Origin: Clostridium caldaquaticum
GTDB taxonomy: Bacteria > Bacillota > Clostridia > Clostridiales > Clostridiaceae
Direction: 5' to 3'
NCBI RefSeq assembly: GCF_023806125.1
Contig: NZ_JAMSKT010000009.1
Location: 62,001 to 126,000, forward strand
Length of the DNA stretch: 64,000 nucleotides
Position numbers and translations under genes: made by a program
In this document: positions 16,177 to 24,363 of the stretch, piece by piece
How the letters are laid out: each line of letters begins with the position of its first letter
How positions within the stretch are numbered: the first letter of the stretch is position 1
Notes under the pieces: model-generated
Seen by the model: only the letters and a program-made list of their open reading frames with translations
Told to the model about the DNA's origin: nothing
Database searches by the model: none

Positions 16177-16917
16177 TTATCCTTCAAATCCTTCTGGAAA
16201 CTCTGCATTGTGATAAACGTCCTGAACATCGTCGTCATCTTCAAGAGCATCTATCATCTTCTGAATCTTTGCAGCTGTATCCATATCTACTACGGTATAA
16301 TTATCTGGTATCATCTTTATATCTGCTTCCAAGAATTTAATTCCGTTAGCTTCCAGCGCTTCTCTTACTGTTCCGAAGTCTTCTGGAACTGTTGTTACAA
16401 CATAAACCTCATCTTCTGAAGAGAAATCTTCTGCACCTGCATCTAGTGCCATCATCATTAATTCATCTTCATCAAGCTCATCAGTTTTTTCTATAACTAA
16501 TTCACCCTTTTTCTGAAACATAAATGATACACAACCTGTAGACCCCATATTCCCGCCGTATTTACTGAAGGCATGTCTTACATTACCTGCTGAACGGTTT
16601 TTGTTATCTGTAAGTACATTTACTATAACAGCAACTCCACCTGGAGCATAACCTTCATAAACTATTTCTTCATAATTTGCACCTTCTAATTCTCCTGCAC
16701 CTTTTTTTATCGCTCTTGTAATAGTATCCTGAGGCATGTTATTTGCTTTTGCCTTTGCAATAACATCTCTTAATTTGCTATTAACATCTGGATTGGAGCC
16801 GCCGCTTTTTGCAGCCATTATAAGCTCTTTACCTATCTTTGTGAATATTTTTCCTCTTTTAGCATCTGTCTTGCTTTTTTTTGCTTGTATATTATGCCAC
16901 TTGGAATGTCCTGACAT
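16177..16917 (-). CDS. yebC: YebC/PmpR-family protein (TACO1-like translation factor)
   Basis: The protein has 246 residues, the family's normal length. It starts [18 protein letters not shown] and contains [19 protein letters not shown], the YebC hallmark, then [15 protein letters not shown] and the acidic middle domain ([18 protein letters not shown]). Family members act in translation (relief of ribosome stalling at proline stretches, as TACO1-like factors) and some have been described as transcription regulators. It is transcribed alone and ends in a strong terminator. No ruvABC neighbour is present, unlike many bacteria. Confidence 0.92.
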   Translation of the reverse strand: MSGHSKWHNIQAKKSKTDAKRGKIFTKIGKELIMAAKSGGSNPDVNSKLRDVIAKAKANNMPQDTITRAIKKGAGELEGANYEEIVYEGYAPGGVAVIVNVLTDNKNRSAGNVRHAFSKYGGNMGSTGCVSFMFQKKGELVIEKTDELDEDELMMMALDAGAEDFSSEDEVYVVTTVPEDFGTVREALEANGIKFLEADIKMIPDNYTVVDMDTAAKIQKMIDALEDDDDVQDVYHNAEFPEGFEG

Positions 16918-17021
16918 AAAGAATCTCCTCCTAACAAAACCATATATATGTTATTAATTAAAAACAAGTAAACGCACAAAATATTATATCATACAAATTT
17001 ATATAGTTACAACGTTTTGTA

Positions 17022-17669
17022 CTAACATTCCTTAAATAGTCTATTTTCTAGCTTAAAATAGTACCCTTCCTCACTAGTACTCATAACTGCTCTTCCTGAC
17101 GTAGTTTCTGTTATATTGCTCTTTATTTCAGTTATGCTGCTAATTTCACAGTATGTTGTAATTTTTACCTTATCGAAATATTCAACATTTTCAATATACC
17201 AAGATTTTTGAGAACAAACATACTGTATCTTACCGAGCAAATCATAATCTGCTGTTATATCTAAACGGCACCCTTTAACCTTTTCAACTATACCAGCATC
17301 TTTAATTGCCATTGCTGCTCCTTTTGAATATGCTCTAACCAAGCCTCCAGCTCCTAGAAGAACTCCACCAAAATATCTGGTAACTACTACTGCTATATCA
17401 GTAACTGAATTTTTTTTAATTACTTCAAGTACTGGAACACCTGCAGTTCCCTGAGGCTCTCCATCATCACTGTACCTTTGTATTCCAAAATTTTCACCTA
17501 TTACATAAGCATAGACATTATGAGTGGCTTCTTTATGTTCATTTCTTATTTTGTTAATAAAAGCTTTTGCTTCCTCTTCGTTATATACTCTTTTAGCATG
17601 GCCTATAAATATAGATTTTCTTTCTTCAAACTTACTGCTTACTTCATCCTTTATTGTAAAATAACTCAT
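17022..17669 (-). CDS. yigZ: YigZ/IMPACT family protein
   Basis: The protein has 215 residues. The N-terminal UPF0029 (Impact_N) domain carries EERKSIFIGHAKRV, ATHNVYAYVIG, QRYSDDGEPQGTAG and VVTRYFGGVLLGAGGLVRAYS, the conserved core of the family. The C-terminal DUF1949 domain follows from about 140. The biochemical role is not settled; in eukaryotes IMPACT relates to GCN2 control. It is 23 bases downstream of the HEAT-repeat gene and probably in the same transcript. Confidence 0.9.
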   Translation of the reverse strand: MSYFTIKDEVSSKFEERKSIFIGHAKRVYNEEEAKAFINKIRNEHKEATHNVYAYVIGENFGIQRYSDDGEPQGTAGVPVLEVIKKNSVTDIAVVVTRYFGGVLLGAGGLVRAYSKGAAMAIKDAGIVEKVKGCRLDITADYDLLGKIQYVCSQKSWYIENVEYFDKVKITTYCEISSITEIKSNITETTSGRAVMSTSEEGYYFKLENRLFKEC

Positions 17670-17692
17670 TTACTCACCCCGATAACTTTTAA

Positions 17693-18349
17693 CTATTTAT
17701 TTATGCTGTCTAAAAAATCTTGAGCAGCTTTTTTAAGATAGTCTTTATTAGTAGTATCTAATATATTTTTTATTTTGCTATAAGCCTTTTCACTTTTAAT
17801 TTTTATAAGAGACTTAATAGCATAAAGTACAACTTGCGGGTTTTCATCCTCCAATGCCCTTATAAGTACAGTATCCAAGGTCTTATCTCCTATCTTTCCC
17901 ATAGCGGAAACTGCCATTCTCCTTATATTTACATGATTATGAACCATAGCCTTTATCAGTATATCTATATTTGATGAACTTCCTAATTCTCCCAGTATCC
18001 AAATAGCATTTTCCTTACTTTTTGAGAGCATGTCAGCATATCCAGACCTTATATATTTCACCAATATATTTATATTTTCCTCACTTAAAGAATTAAGAAC
18101 AGCTAGTTTTTCCTGCTTTCCCAAGCTGCATAAAATATCAAAAAGCTCTTTTCCACTTTTACTTTTTACCAAAAATCTATATTTTATTTTTCCTTCTATA
18201 ATATGCCTTTGAACTTCTTCTTTATTTAAATTTCGTATCCTGCATATCGCATCAATTGGCTTTCCTTCTAAAGATAAAAAATAAGTTATATCTTCCTCCT
18301 GAAACTTATCTACATCATTCCAATCATACTTTACAAGTCCCTTAAACAA
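17693..18349 (-). CDS. HEAT-repeat protein
   Basis: The protein has 218 residues. The C-terminal two thirds contain two or three PBS-lyase type HEAT repeats: ENAIWILGELGSSSNIDILI, VNIRRMAVSAMGKIGDKTL and NPQVVLYAIKSLIKIKSEKA. The N-terminal part is helical and shows no motif. Such small HEAT proteins are usually scaffolds. It lies 6 bases after the MocR-type gene and 23 before yigZ, so these three are one operon. Function unknown. Confidence 0.7.
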   Translation of the reverse strand: MFKGLVKYDWNDVDKFQEEDITYFLSLEGKPIDAICRIRNLNKEEVQRHIIEGKIKYRFLVKSKSGKELFDILCSLGKQEKLAVLNSLSEENINILVKYIRSGYADMLSKSKENAIWILGELGSSSNIDILIKAMVHNHVNIRRMAVSAMGKIGDKTLDTVLIRALEDENPQVVLYAIKSLIKIKSEKAYSKIKNILDTTNKDYLKKAAQDFLDSINK

Positions 18350-18355
18350 CTATTA

Positions 18356-19768
18356 TCACTCACTTTTTAAAATGTTGTTAATTATATTTATCCCTTTACA
18401 TATTTCATCACTTTTAACCTTTGAAAATCCTAATCTGAAATATTTTTCTCCATCTTTATAACTCTTATAAAACAACACTCCTGGAGTTATCAAAACTTCT
18501 TTTTCTCTGCATTTATAAAACAAATTTATGCTGTCTATATTAATATGCTCCTCAATTTTTACATAGAAATTAAGCCCTCCTCCAGGACAATTAAATTGAA
18601 CCTTATCACCTAAAATACTACTTAGGCTGCCTTTCATCATTTCATACTTCTCTTTATAGATTACATTTAAATCCTTTATATACTCCTTCCAAAAGCCTTT
18701 TTCTATGTACAGCTGCAGTGCTCTCTGCATAAGGCTTGAAGTAGATATATCCGTATCCACCTTTGAACTTTGAATTTGCTCTTTAAACCTGTCAGGACAG
18801 ATTAAGTAGCCTATTCTTATACCTGGAAGAAAAATTTTAGAAAAACTTTTGATATATATAACTCTATCATTATTATCTAAAGATTTAAAGCTTTTATAAT
18901 CTATATTCCTATCATAAATTAATTCAGAAAGATAGTCGTCTTCTATTATATAGAAATCAAATTCTTCTGCCATCTCAAGCAATTGTAATTTTTTATCTAA
19001 GCTATAGCTTGACCCTGTAGGATTCTGAAAATAACTCATTAAGTAAAAGCATTTTATTTTGTTTTTCTTTAAAATATTACGAAGTTCTTTTAAATTAATT
19101 CCATCCTCCTCCATGTCAATTTCAAAGATGTTAGCTCTTCTGCCTTTAAAAACTGACAATGCACCACTGTAGGTAGGTTTCTCCACAATAACATTATCAT
19201 TTATATTAATCATAGCTTTAGATACAATATCAATCCCCTGCTGTGCTCCAGAAACTATGAGTATATTCTCAACATCTAACTTCTCATTCCAGAAATATTT
19301 ATTTATACTGTCTCTTAACCCGCTATACCCTAGCATTTCCTGATAAGCAAGTGCTTCAGCTCCATCTCTATCTAAAACTTCATTAATTACATTTTTAAAA
19401 GTATTTATAGGAAAAAAGTCGCTACAGGCATTTTCACCTGTAAAATCAATATACTGTTTCAGCTGTTGTGCTGAAAGCTTTTTAAAAGTATCAGAATAGT
19501 CCTTTTTAAAATTTCTATTAGTTTCTCTTTTTTTTGCATAGGTTCCGCTCCCAAGCTTTAAGACTGCATAACCTTCCGCTTGAAGCCTTTTGTATACATT
19601 TATTATAGTATCATTATTTACATTAAGAAACTTAGACAATGTTCTGATGGAAGGAAGCTTTTCTCCATCCTCTATTTGATTCAAATCAATAAGCCTTTTA
19701 ATATGTCTTGATATTTGAATATATTTCGGTATTTCATCCTTTAAAAAATCTAATTTGTATTTTTCCAT
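18356..19768 (-). CDS. MocR-type GntR regulator with aminotransferase domain
   Basis: The protein has 470 residues. Residues 1-75 form a GntR winged HTH (EDGEKLPSIRTLSKFLNVNN, then INVYKRLQAEGYA). The rest is a fold-type I aminotransferase domain with the PLP lysine in YIKSFSKIFLPGIRIGY (about 300) and NPTGSSYS. MocR-type regulators sense PLP or an amino acid (PdxR, GabR). No pdxST or gab genes are close by, so the regulon is not apparent. Start ATG with TAAGGTGG upstream. Downstream genes are the HEAT and YigZ proteins. Confidence 0.85.
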   Translation of the reverse strand: MEKYKLDFLKDEIPKYIQISRHIKRLIDLNQIEDGEKLPSIRTLSKFLNVNNDTIINVYKRLQAEGYAVLKLGSGTYAKKRETNRNFKKDYSDTFKKLSAQQLKQYIDFTGENACSDFFPINTFKNVINEVLDRDGAEALAYQEMLGYSGLRDSINKYFWNEKLDVENILIVSGAQQGIDIVSKAMININDNVIVEKPTYSGALSVFKGRRANIFEIDMEEDGINLKELRNILKKNKIKCFYLMSYFQNPTGSSYSLDKKLQLLEMAEEFDFYIIEDDYLSELIYDRNIDYKSFKSLDNNDRVIYIKSFSKIFLPGIRIGYLICPDRFKEQIQSSKVDTDISTSSLMQRALQLYIEKGFWKEYIKDLNVIYKEKYEMMKGSLSSILGDKVQFNCPGGGLNFYVKIEEHINIDSINLFYKCREKEVLITPGVLFYKSYKDGEKYFRLGFSKVKSDEICKGINIINNILKSE

Positions 19769-19800
19769 AAAACCACCTTAAATAAAATAATAAAGCAATT

Positions 19801-19838
19801 AAGCTACTAGCATAAATATATGTTTATACTAGTAGCTT
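19801..19838 (-). terminator. Terminator after the nucleotidyltransferase gene
   Basis: AAGCTACTAG (19801-19810) pairs with CTAGTAGCTT (19829-19838), extended by CATAAA/TTTAT-type pairs. It lies directly past the stop at 19843 on the minus strand. Confidence 0.75.
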
Positions 19839-19842
19839 TAAA

Positions 19843-20739
19843 TTATATAAAGTATACATTTTCTTTAAATAACACCTTACCATCTTCTGTTTTATAATCT
19901 CTGCTGTCCTTCTTTATAATATTTTTTTCCCATAACCTGTTTAAGATACTCTCAAACGCTATATCATAACTTTCAAAAAGCTTATCATTTTTTATATCCT
20001 CTGTACTTAGTAAACAACCTTTTTCTCTTAAATAATTTATCAAAATAGAAGCCGCATTTCTTATATCATTATCTACAGAATTCTCTATATAATTTATAGC
20101 TTTTTTTATTGCATTTTCTTTATCACTGCTTAGGAAAAATAATTCCTCAACACATTTTTTAAAGCTGTCGTTTAAATTCATGGCCATTGTCATAGCATCT
20201 TTGCTTATCATATAACCCGAATGATTTATAAATAATTTTGAGTAATTTAAAGCACATTCAACTGCAGCACTGTATGCAGTATAAATACCGTCATTTGCAA
20301 GATACTTTTTGCATACATCAATAGTTTTTAATACCTTTCCCAGATAAACCATGTTCCATCTCTCTCTATCCACATCAGGATAATATCTTCCACCGTCATA
20401 TTTTACTGTTATATCCATATCCTTAGAAAATACTAGTCTTGATGCAGCAAACATTCGGTGCATAAATCCACCTCTTGAATTTTCTTCATAAAGCTGAATA
20501 AACTTACTTTTACTCATAAGTTTTATGTGCACAGGAATCTGCTTTTCTTCAATATATATATTTTTTATGCTTGTCATTTTTTCATCAATTATTACAAACA
20601 AGTCAATGTCCGATTCATCCCATAAGTCACCGGTAACCATGCTACCAAATACCATAACAGCAAGCACAGTTTCATTTGCCTTAAGCCTGTCAACAGCACT
20701 ATTGAAAGCCTTCTGATACTGCAATATAGTTCTTTCCAT
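19843..20739 (-). CDS. Nucleotidyltransferase-domain protein
   Basis: The product is 298 residues from the ATG at 20739, chosen for GGAGGGGTG just upstream. The minimal NTase site is VFGSMVTGDLWDESDIDLFV (about 30-50), with the GS and DxD motifs, followed by a third acidic strand region (PVHIKL). The C-terminal ~170 residues are helical (KYLANDGIYTAYSAAVECALNYSK), like the HEPN-type or substrate-binding part of KNTase proteins. It might modify a small molecule, tRNA or protein; an antibiotic target is possible but unsupported. Single gene with its own terminator. Confidence 0.72.
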   Translation of the reverse strand: MERTILQYQKAFNSAVDRLKANETVLAVMVFGSMVTGDLWDESDIDLFVIIDEKMTSIKNIYIEEKQIPVHIKLMSKSKFIQLYEENSRGGFMHRMFAASRLVFSKDMDITVKYDGGRYYPDVDRERWNMVYLGKVLKTIDVCKKYLANDGIYTAYSAAVECALNYSKLFINHSGYMISKDAMTMAMNLNDSFKKCVEELFFLSSDKENAIKKAINYIENSVDNDIRNAASILINYLREKGCLLSTEDIKNDKLFESYDIAFESILNRLWEKNIIKKDSRDYKTEDGKVLFKENVYFI

Positions 20740-20818
20740 AGGCACCCCTCCACTAAATATAAACTTATATTTTATTATAATATAAGTTTATATAAAAACA
20801 ATACTTTATAGTTAATAT

Positions 20819-21043
20819 TTATACAAGTATTTTATTAACTTTTATATTTTCATAATTACCGCAGCTTTCACACTTAAATATATGTATACAATAATCGTAA
20901 GCATCATTTATAGGCATGTTAGCTGTATAGTCATCCTGAAAAACTTCCTGACCTCTCCCATAATCAGTCATTACAGCACTGCATACTTTGCATTTAACAA
21001 ATTCACCTCTTAATTTATTACATACTGGACAAACCTTCTCCAT
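20819..21043 (-). CDS. Small double zinc-ribbon protein
   Basis: The protein has 74 residues and AGGAGG upstream of the ATG. Cysteine pairs CPVC (5-8), CKVC (18-21) and CESC (58-61) could bind one or two zinc ions. The sequence between them (YGRGQEVFQDDYTANMPINDAYDYC) is acidic. I do not recognise the family. It lies between hflX and the nucleotidyltransferase gene and is separated from hflX by a hairpin. Confidence 0.6.
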   Translation of the reverse strand: MEKVCPVCNKLRGEFVKCKVCSAVMTDYGRGQEVFQDDYTANMPINDAYDYCIHIFKCESCGNYENIKVNKILV

Positions 21044-21091
21044 AAATATTCCTCCTTTTTATAATCTGTAAATATTTTTACCTGTAAAAAT

Positions 21092-21121
21092 AAAAATAGA
21101 CTAGAATTCCAGCCTATTTTT
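21092..21121 (-). terminator. Terminator after hflX
   Basis: AAAAATAGACTAGAATTC and the following CAGCCTATTTTT form a near-perfect hairpin with two G-T pairs. It lies about 10 bases past the hflX stop on the minus strand. Confidence 0.75.
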
Positions 21122-21131
21122 ATTATAAAAA

Positions 21132-22913
21132 TTATTGTATAATGTATTTTTTACATTTGTTATATACTTCTTCATCCACTTGAGCAACTATATAAGTTCC
21201 TTCTTCTCTATATTCTTCTTTCTCGATATTTGCATTTCTATGCAAATATGCAGCTGCAGATTGCTCAGAGTAAGGTATTAGAAATTCTGCTTTTATTAAT
21301 GTGTAAGGAAGAGCTTTAGAAACTTCATTTAATAATGTATCAAGATTTATGTTTTCCTTAGCTGAAATTTCTATATAATTGTTTTCCTTATAAGTATCCT
21401 TTATTAAATCTATATTCTCTTTTTCTGCCTTATCTATTTTATTTAATACTATTAGAACTGACTTTTCATGTGCCCCAAGTTCTTTAAGCACTGTATCTAC
21501 TGCTTTAATTTGTTCTAGAGCAGTACTTGATGAAGCATCTACTACATGTAAAAGCAAATCTGAATAAACAACTTCCTCTAAAGTAGATTTAAAGGCTTCA
21601 ACTAAATCATGCGGCAGTTTTCGCACAAATCCAACAGTATCTGTTAAGGTTATAAGTCTATTATCAGGAAGTACAATTGCTCTTGTAGTTATATCTAAAG
21701 TTGCAAATAACATATCTGCCTCAAATACCTTTTCTTTTACCGCTGTGTCTTTTGGCATTGCTATTTCACAGAGTTTATTCCTTAAAGTAGACTTACCTGC
21801 ATTAGTATATCCAACTAAAGAAACCTTAGGTATTTCCGTTCTCTTTTCTCTTTGAGTTTCTCTATGTCTTTTTATTTTTTCAAGCTCACTGTTTAGATCA
21901 TAGATTCTTTCTCTTATATGTCTTCTATCTGTTTCCAGCTTTTTCTCACCTGGACCTCTAGTACCAATTCCTCCCCCTGTTCTTGAAAGTACAGTCCCTA
22001 GTCCCATGAGTCTTGGAAGCCTATATTTAAGCTGAGCAAGTTCAACTTGAATTTTAGCTTCTTTTGTTCTTGCTCTTCTAGCAAAAATATCTAATATTAA
22101 TGTTGTTCTGTCTATAACTTTTGCTCCTGTTGTATCCTCTAAGTTTCTTACCTGAGAACCATCAAGTTCATCATCAAAAATTATAACATTGGCTTTTAAT
22201 GCCTGTCTAAGCATTGATATTTCTTCTACTTTGCCTTTACCTATATAAAAAGCAGAATCTATCTTACTCCTCTTTTGCAATACTTTATGTACTACCTTAA
22301 CTTCACAAGCTTTTGCAAGTTCTCCCAGTTCCTCTAAGCTTTCATCGCTTTCAATACCAACTAAAATAGCTCTTTCGCTTTCATCTTCCTCAAGTTCGTT
22401 TTGTTTTAATATGCTTTCTATATAATTTATCCTGTCTAAATAATCAAAATTCATAGCAGCTTCTACAGAAAGAGGCCCAATCGTTTCTGCTGTTAATATA
22501 TCATTTTCTACAGTACAAAAGCCTATACTTGCTTCTGCACATTTACCATCTATTTCTGAAAGTGCCACAATGCAGTCTAACTTAAGCTTTATAAGAGCCG
22601 AAAGATCTAATGCTGAAAGTGTTGATACTCCGCTTGGGTGTGTATGTATTATCCTAACACCAGAAAGCTTTTTTTCTTTTACATCTATAATCGGCATTTC
22701 TACAGTAGTACTGTCCCCTACCGCTACACTTATAACTCTTCCTTTTCTATCAATAGCTGCACTTACCTCTCTACCAATTTTATTTGTAACTTCACATAAA
22801 ACTGAAGAAAGTTCACTTTCAAAAACATTTTCTCTGCTAATATTTACTTCATAAAGGCTTTCCAATCTATCCAATATTAAATTCCTAATACCTTCAATAT
22901 TGCCGTATATCAT
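21132..22913 (-). CDS. hflX: GTPase HflX with N-terminal JAMM/MPN-like domain
   Basis: The protein has 593 residues, about 170 more than E. coli HflX (426). From about 180 on it is a standard HflX: ILVGIE, then VIFDDELDGSQVRNLE, RTKEAKIQVELAQLKYRLPRL, TGGGIGTRGPGEKKLE, and a GTPase domain with GYTNAGKST (P-loop), DTVGFVRKLP (G3) and LNKID (G4). The extra N-terminus holds a complete JAMM metal motif, H90-T-H92-x7-S100-x2-D103 (within IIHTHPSGVSTLSALD), as in RadC and JAB proteins. HflX splits stalled or stressed ribosomes. The added domain could be a metallopeptidase or only a structural module. Confidence 0.9.
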   Translation of the reverse strand: MIYGNIEGIRNLILDRLESLYEVNISRENVFESELSSVLCEVTNKIGREVSAAIDRKGRVISVAVGDSTTVEMPIIDVKEKKLSGVRIIHTHPSGVSTLSALDLSALIKLKLDCIVALSEIDGKCAEASIGFCTVENDILTAETIGPLSVEAAMNFDYLDRINYIESILKQNELEEDESERAILVGIESDESLEELGELAKACEVKVVHKVLQKRSKIDSAFYIGKGKVEEISMLRQALKANVIIFDDELDGSQVRNLEDTTGAKVIDRTTLILDIFARRARTKEAKIQVELAQLKYRLPRLMGLGTVLSRTGGGIGTRGPGEKKLETDRRHIRERIYDLNSELEKIKRHRETQREKRTEIPKVSLVGYTNAGKSTLRNKLCEIAMPKDTAVKEKVFEADMLFATLDITTRAIVLPDNRLITLTDTVGFVRKLPHDLVEAFKSTLEEVVYSDLLLHVVDASSSTALEQIKAVDTVLKELGAHEKSVLIVLNKIDKAEKENIDLIKDTYKENNYIEISAKENINLDTLLNEVSKALPYTLIKAEFLIPYSEQSAAAYLHRNANIEKEEYREEGTYIVAQVDEEVYNKCKKYIIQ

Positions 22914-22971
22914 GCTACCAGCTCCACTTCAAATTTAATTTTCAAAATCGAAATGATTTGCAAAAAATAGT

Positions 22972-23241
22972 TTACTTTTTGGCATCTAGTTCCTCAATTA
23001 TAAACTTATCAAAATCTATTTCTTCCATAAAATTATGAGAGTTAAATATGGTTTTACCTCTTTTATTATATTCTTCCATATTTGTAGGAAGCCAATAAGG
23101 TTTTTGTATATCAAACTTATAACATAATTCATTTATACACTGTTTTAAGTTATCTTGGTAAGTTCCTTCTATATCTGAAGTTACTACAGCATCTTTTAAT
23201 ATTTTATTATTTTTTACAATTTTTCCCCATATTTTTATCAT
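22972..23241 (-). CDS. Conserved-looking small hypothetical protein
   Basis: The protein has 89 residues and a good ribosome site before ATG 23241 (GGAGGCTAGTA). It starts MIKIWGKIVKNNKILKD and has aromatic-rich KFDIQKPYWLPTNMEEYN in the middle. There are no cysteine pairs, membrane segments or known motifs. I recall similar short proteins in other clostridia without assigned function. It lies 58 bases upstream of hflX, possibly in the same transcript. Confidence 0.6.
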   Translation of the reverse strand: MIKIWGKIVKNNKILKDAVVTSDIEGTYQDNLKQCINELCYKFDIQKPYWLPTNMEEYNKRGKTIFNSHNFMEEIDFDKFIIEELDAKK

Positions 23242-23375
23242 TACTAGCCTCCATATGCTTTTATAATAACATAATTATAAAGCATAATTTATTTTATATA
23301 AACATTGTAGAATATTTTTTACTTAATTTAGTTTAAACTTGAAGGGAAGTGTTAAATTATAAAAATAGATTTTTG

Positions 23376-24242
23376 CTACTCTTTATCATAAAAATCTAAA
23401 AATGAAAATTTTTCTCCTTCTTTTTTCCATCCAAGTATGGCGTCCATATTAACGTTTTGAGCTGCTCTAAAAATTGATTTATCAACATCATTGAAATTTT
23501 TCTTTAATTCTTTAATTAAAGCTTTAATTTCATAACGTTTATTGCCTATCTTTTTTGCAGCAACCATACAAGCACAGTTTAAAGGCCATATTCCGCTGTT
23601 TTGAGTAAATCGCTCAATATACATTTCATCTATATAATATAATGGTCTTATAAGCTCCATATTTTCAAAGTTATCTGCCTTTAGCTTAGGCATCATAGTA
23701 CTAAAGTTACCAGTATAAAGTACATTCAGAAGGGTTGTCTCAATAACATCATTAAAATGATGTCCTAAGGCCAATTTGTTGCAGCCTAATTCCTGAGCTT
23801 TTGAATATAGTGCACCTCGTCTCATTTTAGCACACATATAACATGGATAATCTTTTGCGATTTTGTCTACAACTTCAAATATACCTGAGTTGAAAATTTT
23901 TATAGGAATATTGAGATGTCTGCAGTTATCTATTAAAAGCTCTTTTATATTAGAGTGATAACCTGGATCTGCAACAATAAATTCCAATTCAAACTTTACC
24001 TTGCTGTATCTATGTAAAATCTGAAATAACTTTGCCATTAATAAGCTGTCTTTTCCTCCAGAGATAGCTACTGCTACTTTATCTCCTTCTTCTACAAGCT
24101 TATAATCATTTATTGCTTTAATGAACTTTGCCCAAATATGTTTTCTATAAGTAGTTGTAATACTCTTTTCTATTACTTCAAGAGATTTTCTTTCTGTAAA
24201 AGGAACTAGTATTTCACAGCCTTCTCCTGCAATATTACTCAT
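23376..24242 (-). CDS. TtcA-like tRNA 2-thiolation PP-loop protein
   Basis: The product is 288 residues from the ATG at 24242, which has AAGGAGG 6 bases before it; the frame extends 18 codons further but without a ribosome site. The ATP-PPase loop is AVAISGGKDSLLMAKL (about 60). CYMCAKMRRGALYSKA gives the CxxC pair and NCACMV the later cysteine, which together hold a 4Fe-4S cluster in TtcA/TtuA-type enzymes. GHHFNDVIETTLLNVLYTG is the TtcA signature. It likely installs 2-thiocytidine or a related thio-modification in tRNA. Single gene. Confidence 0.82.
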   Translation of the reverse strand: MSNIAGEGCEILVPFTERKSLEVIEKSITTTYRKHIWAKFIKAINDYKLVEEGDKVAVAISGGKDSLLMAKLFQILHRYSKVKFELEFIVADPGYHSNIKELLIDNCRHLNIPIKIFNSGIFEVVDKIAKDYPCYMCAKMRRGALYSKAQELGCNKLALGHHFNDVIETTLLNVLYTGNFSTMMPKLKADNFENMELIRPLYYIDEMYIERFTQNSGIWPLNCACMVAAKKIGNKRYEIKALIKELKKNFNDVDKSIFRAAQNVNMDAILGWKKEGEKFSFLDFYDKE

Positions 24243-24335
24243 ATAATCCTCCTTATTGTTACACATCTTAATAAGTTTAATGTAAGTTTTTCGCAAATAT
24301 TATATCATCTTTCTAATGCTTTGTCTTTAGGTAAT

Positions 24336-24361
24336 AAAAACCCGGCTTTAACCGAGTTTTT
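24336..24361 (-). terminator. Terminator after the SUV3-like helicase gene
   Basis: AAAAAC...CGG (24336-24345) pairs with CCG...GTTTTT (24352-24361) with one mismatch. It starts 3 bases past the helicase stop and ends with a T run on the minus strand. Confidence 0.65.
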
Positions 24362-24363
24362 GC

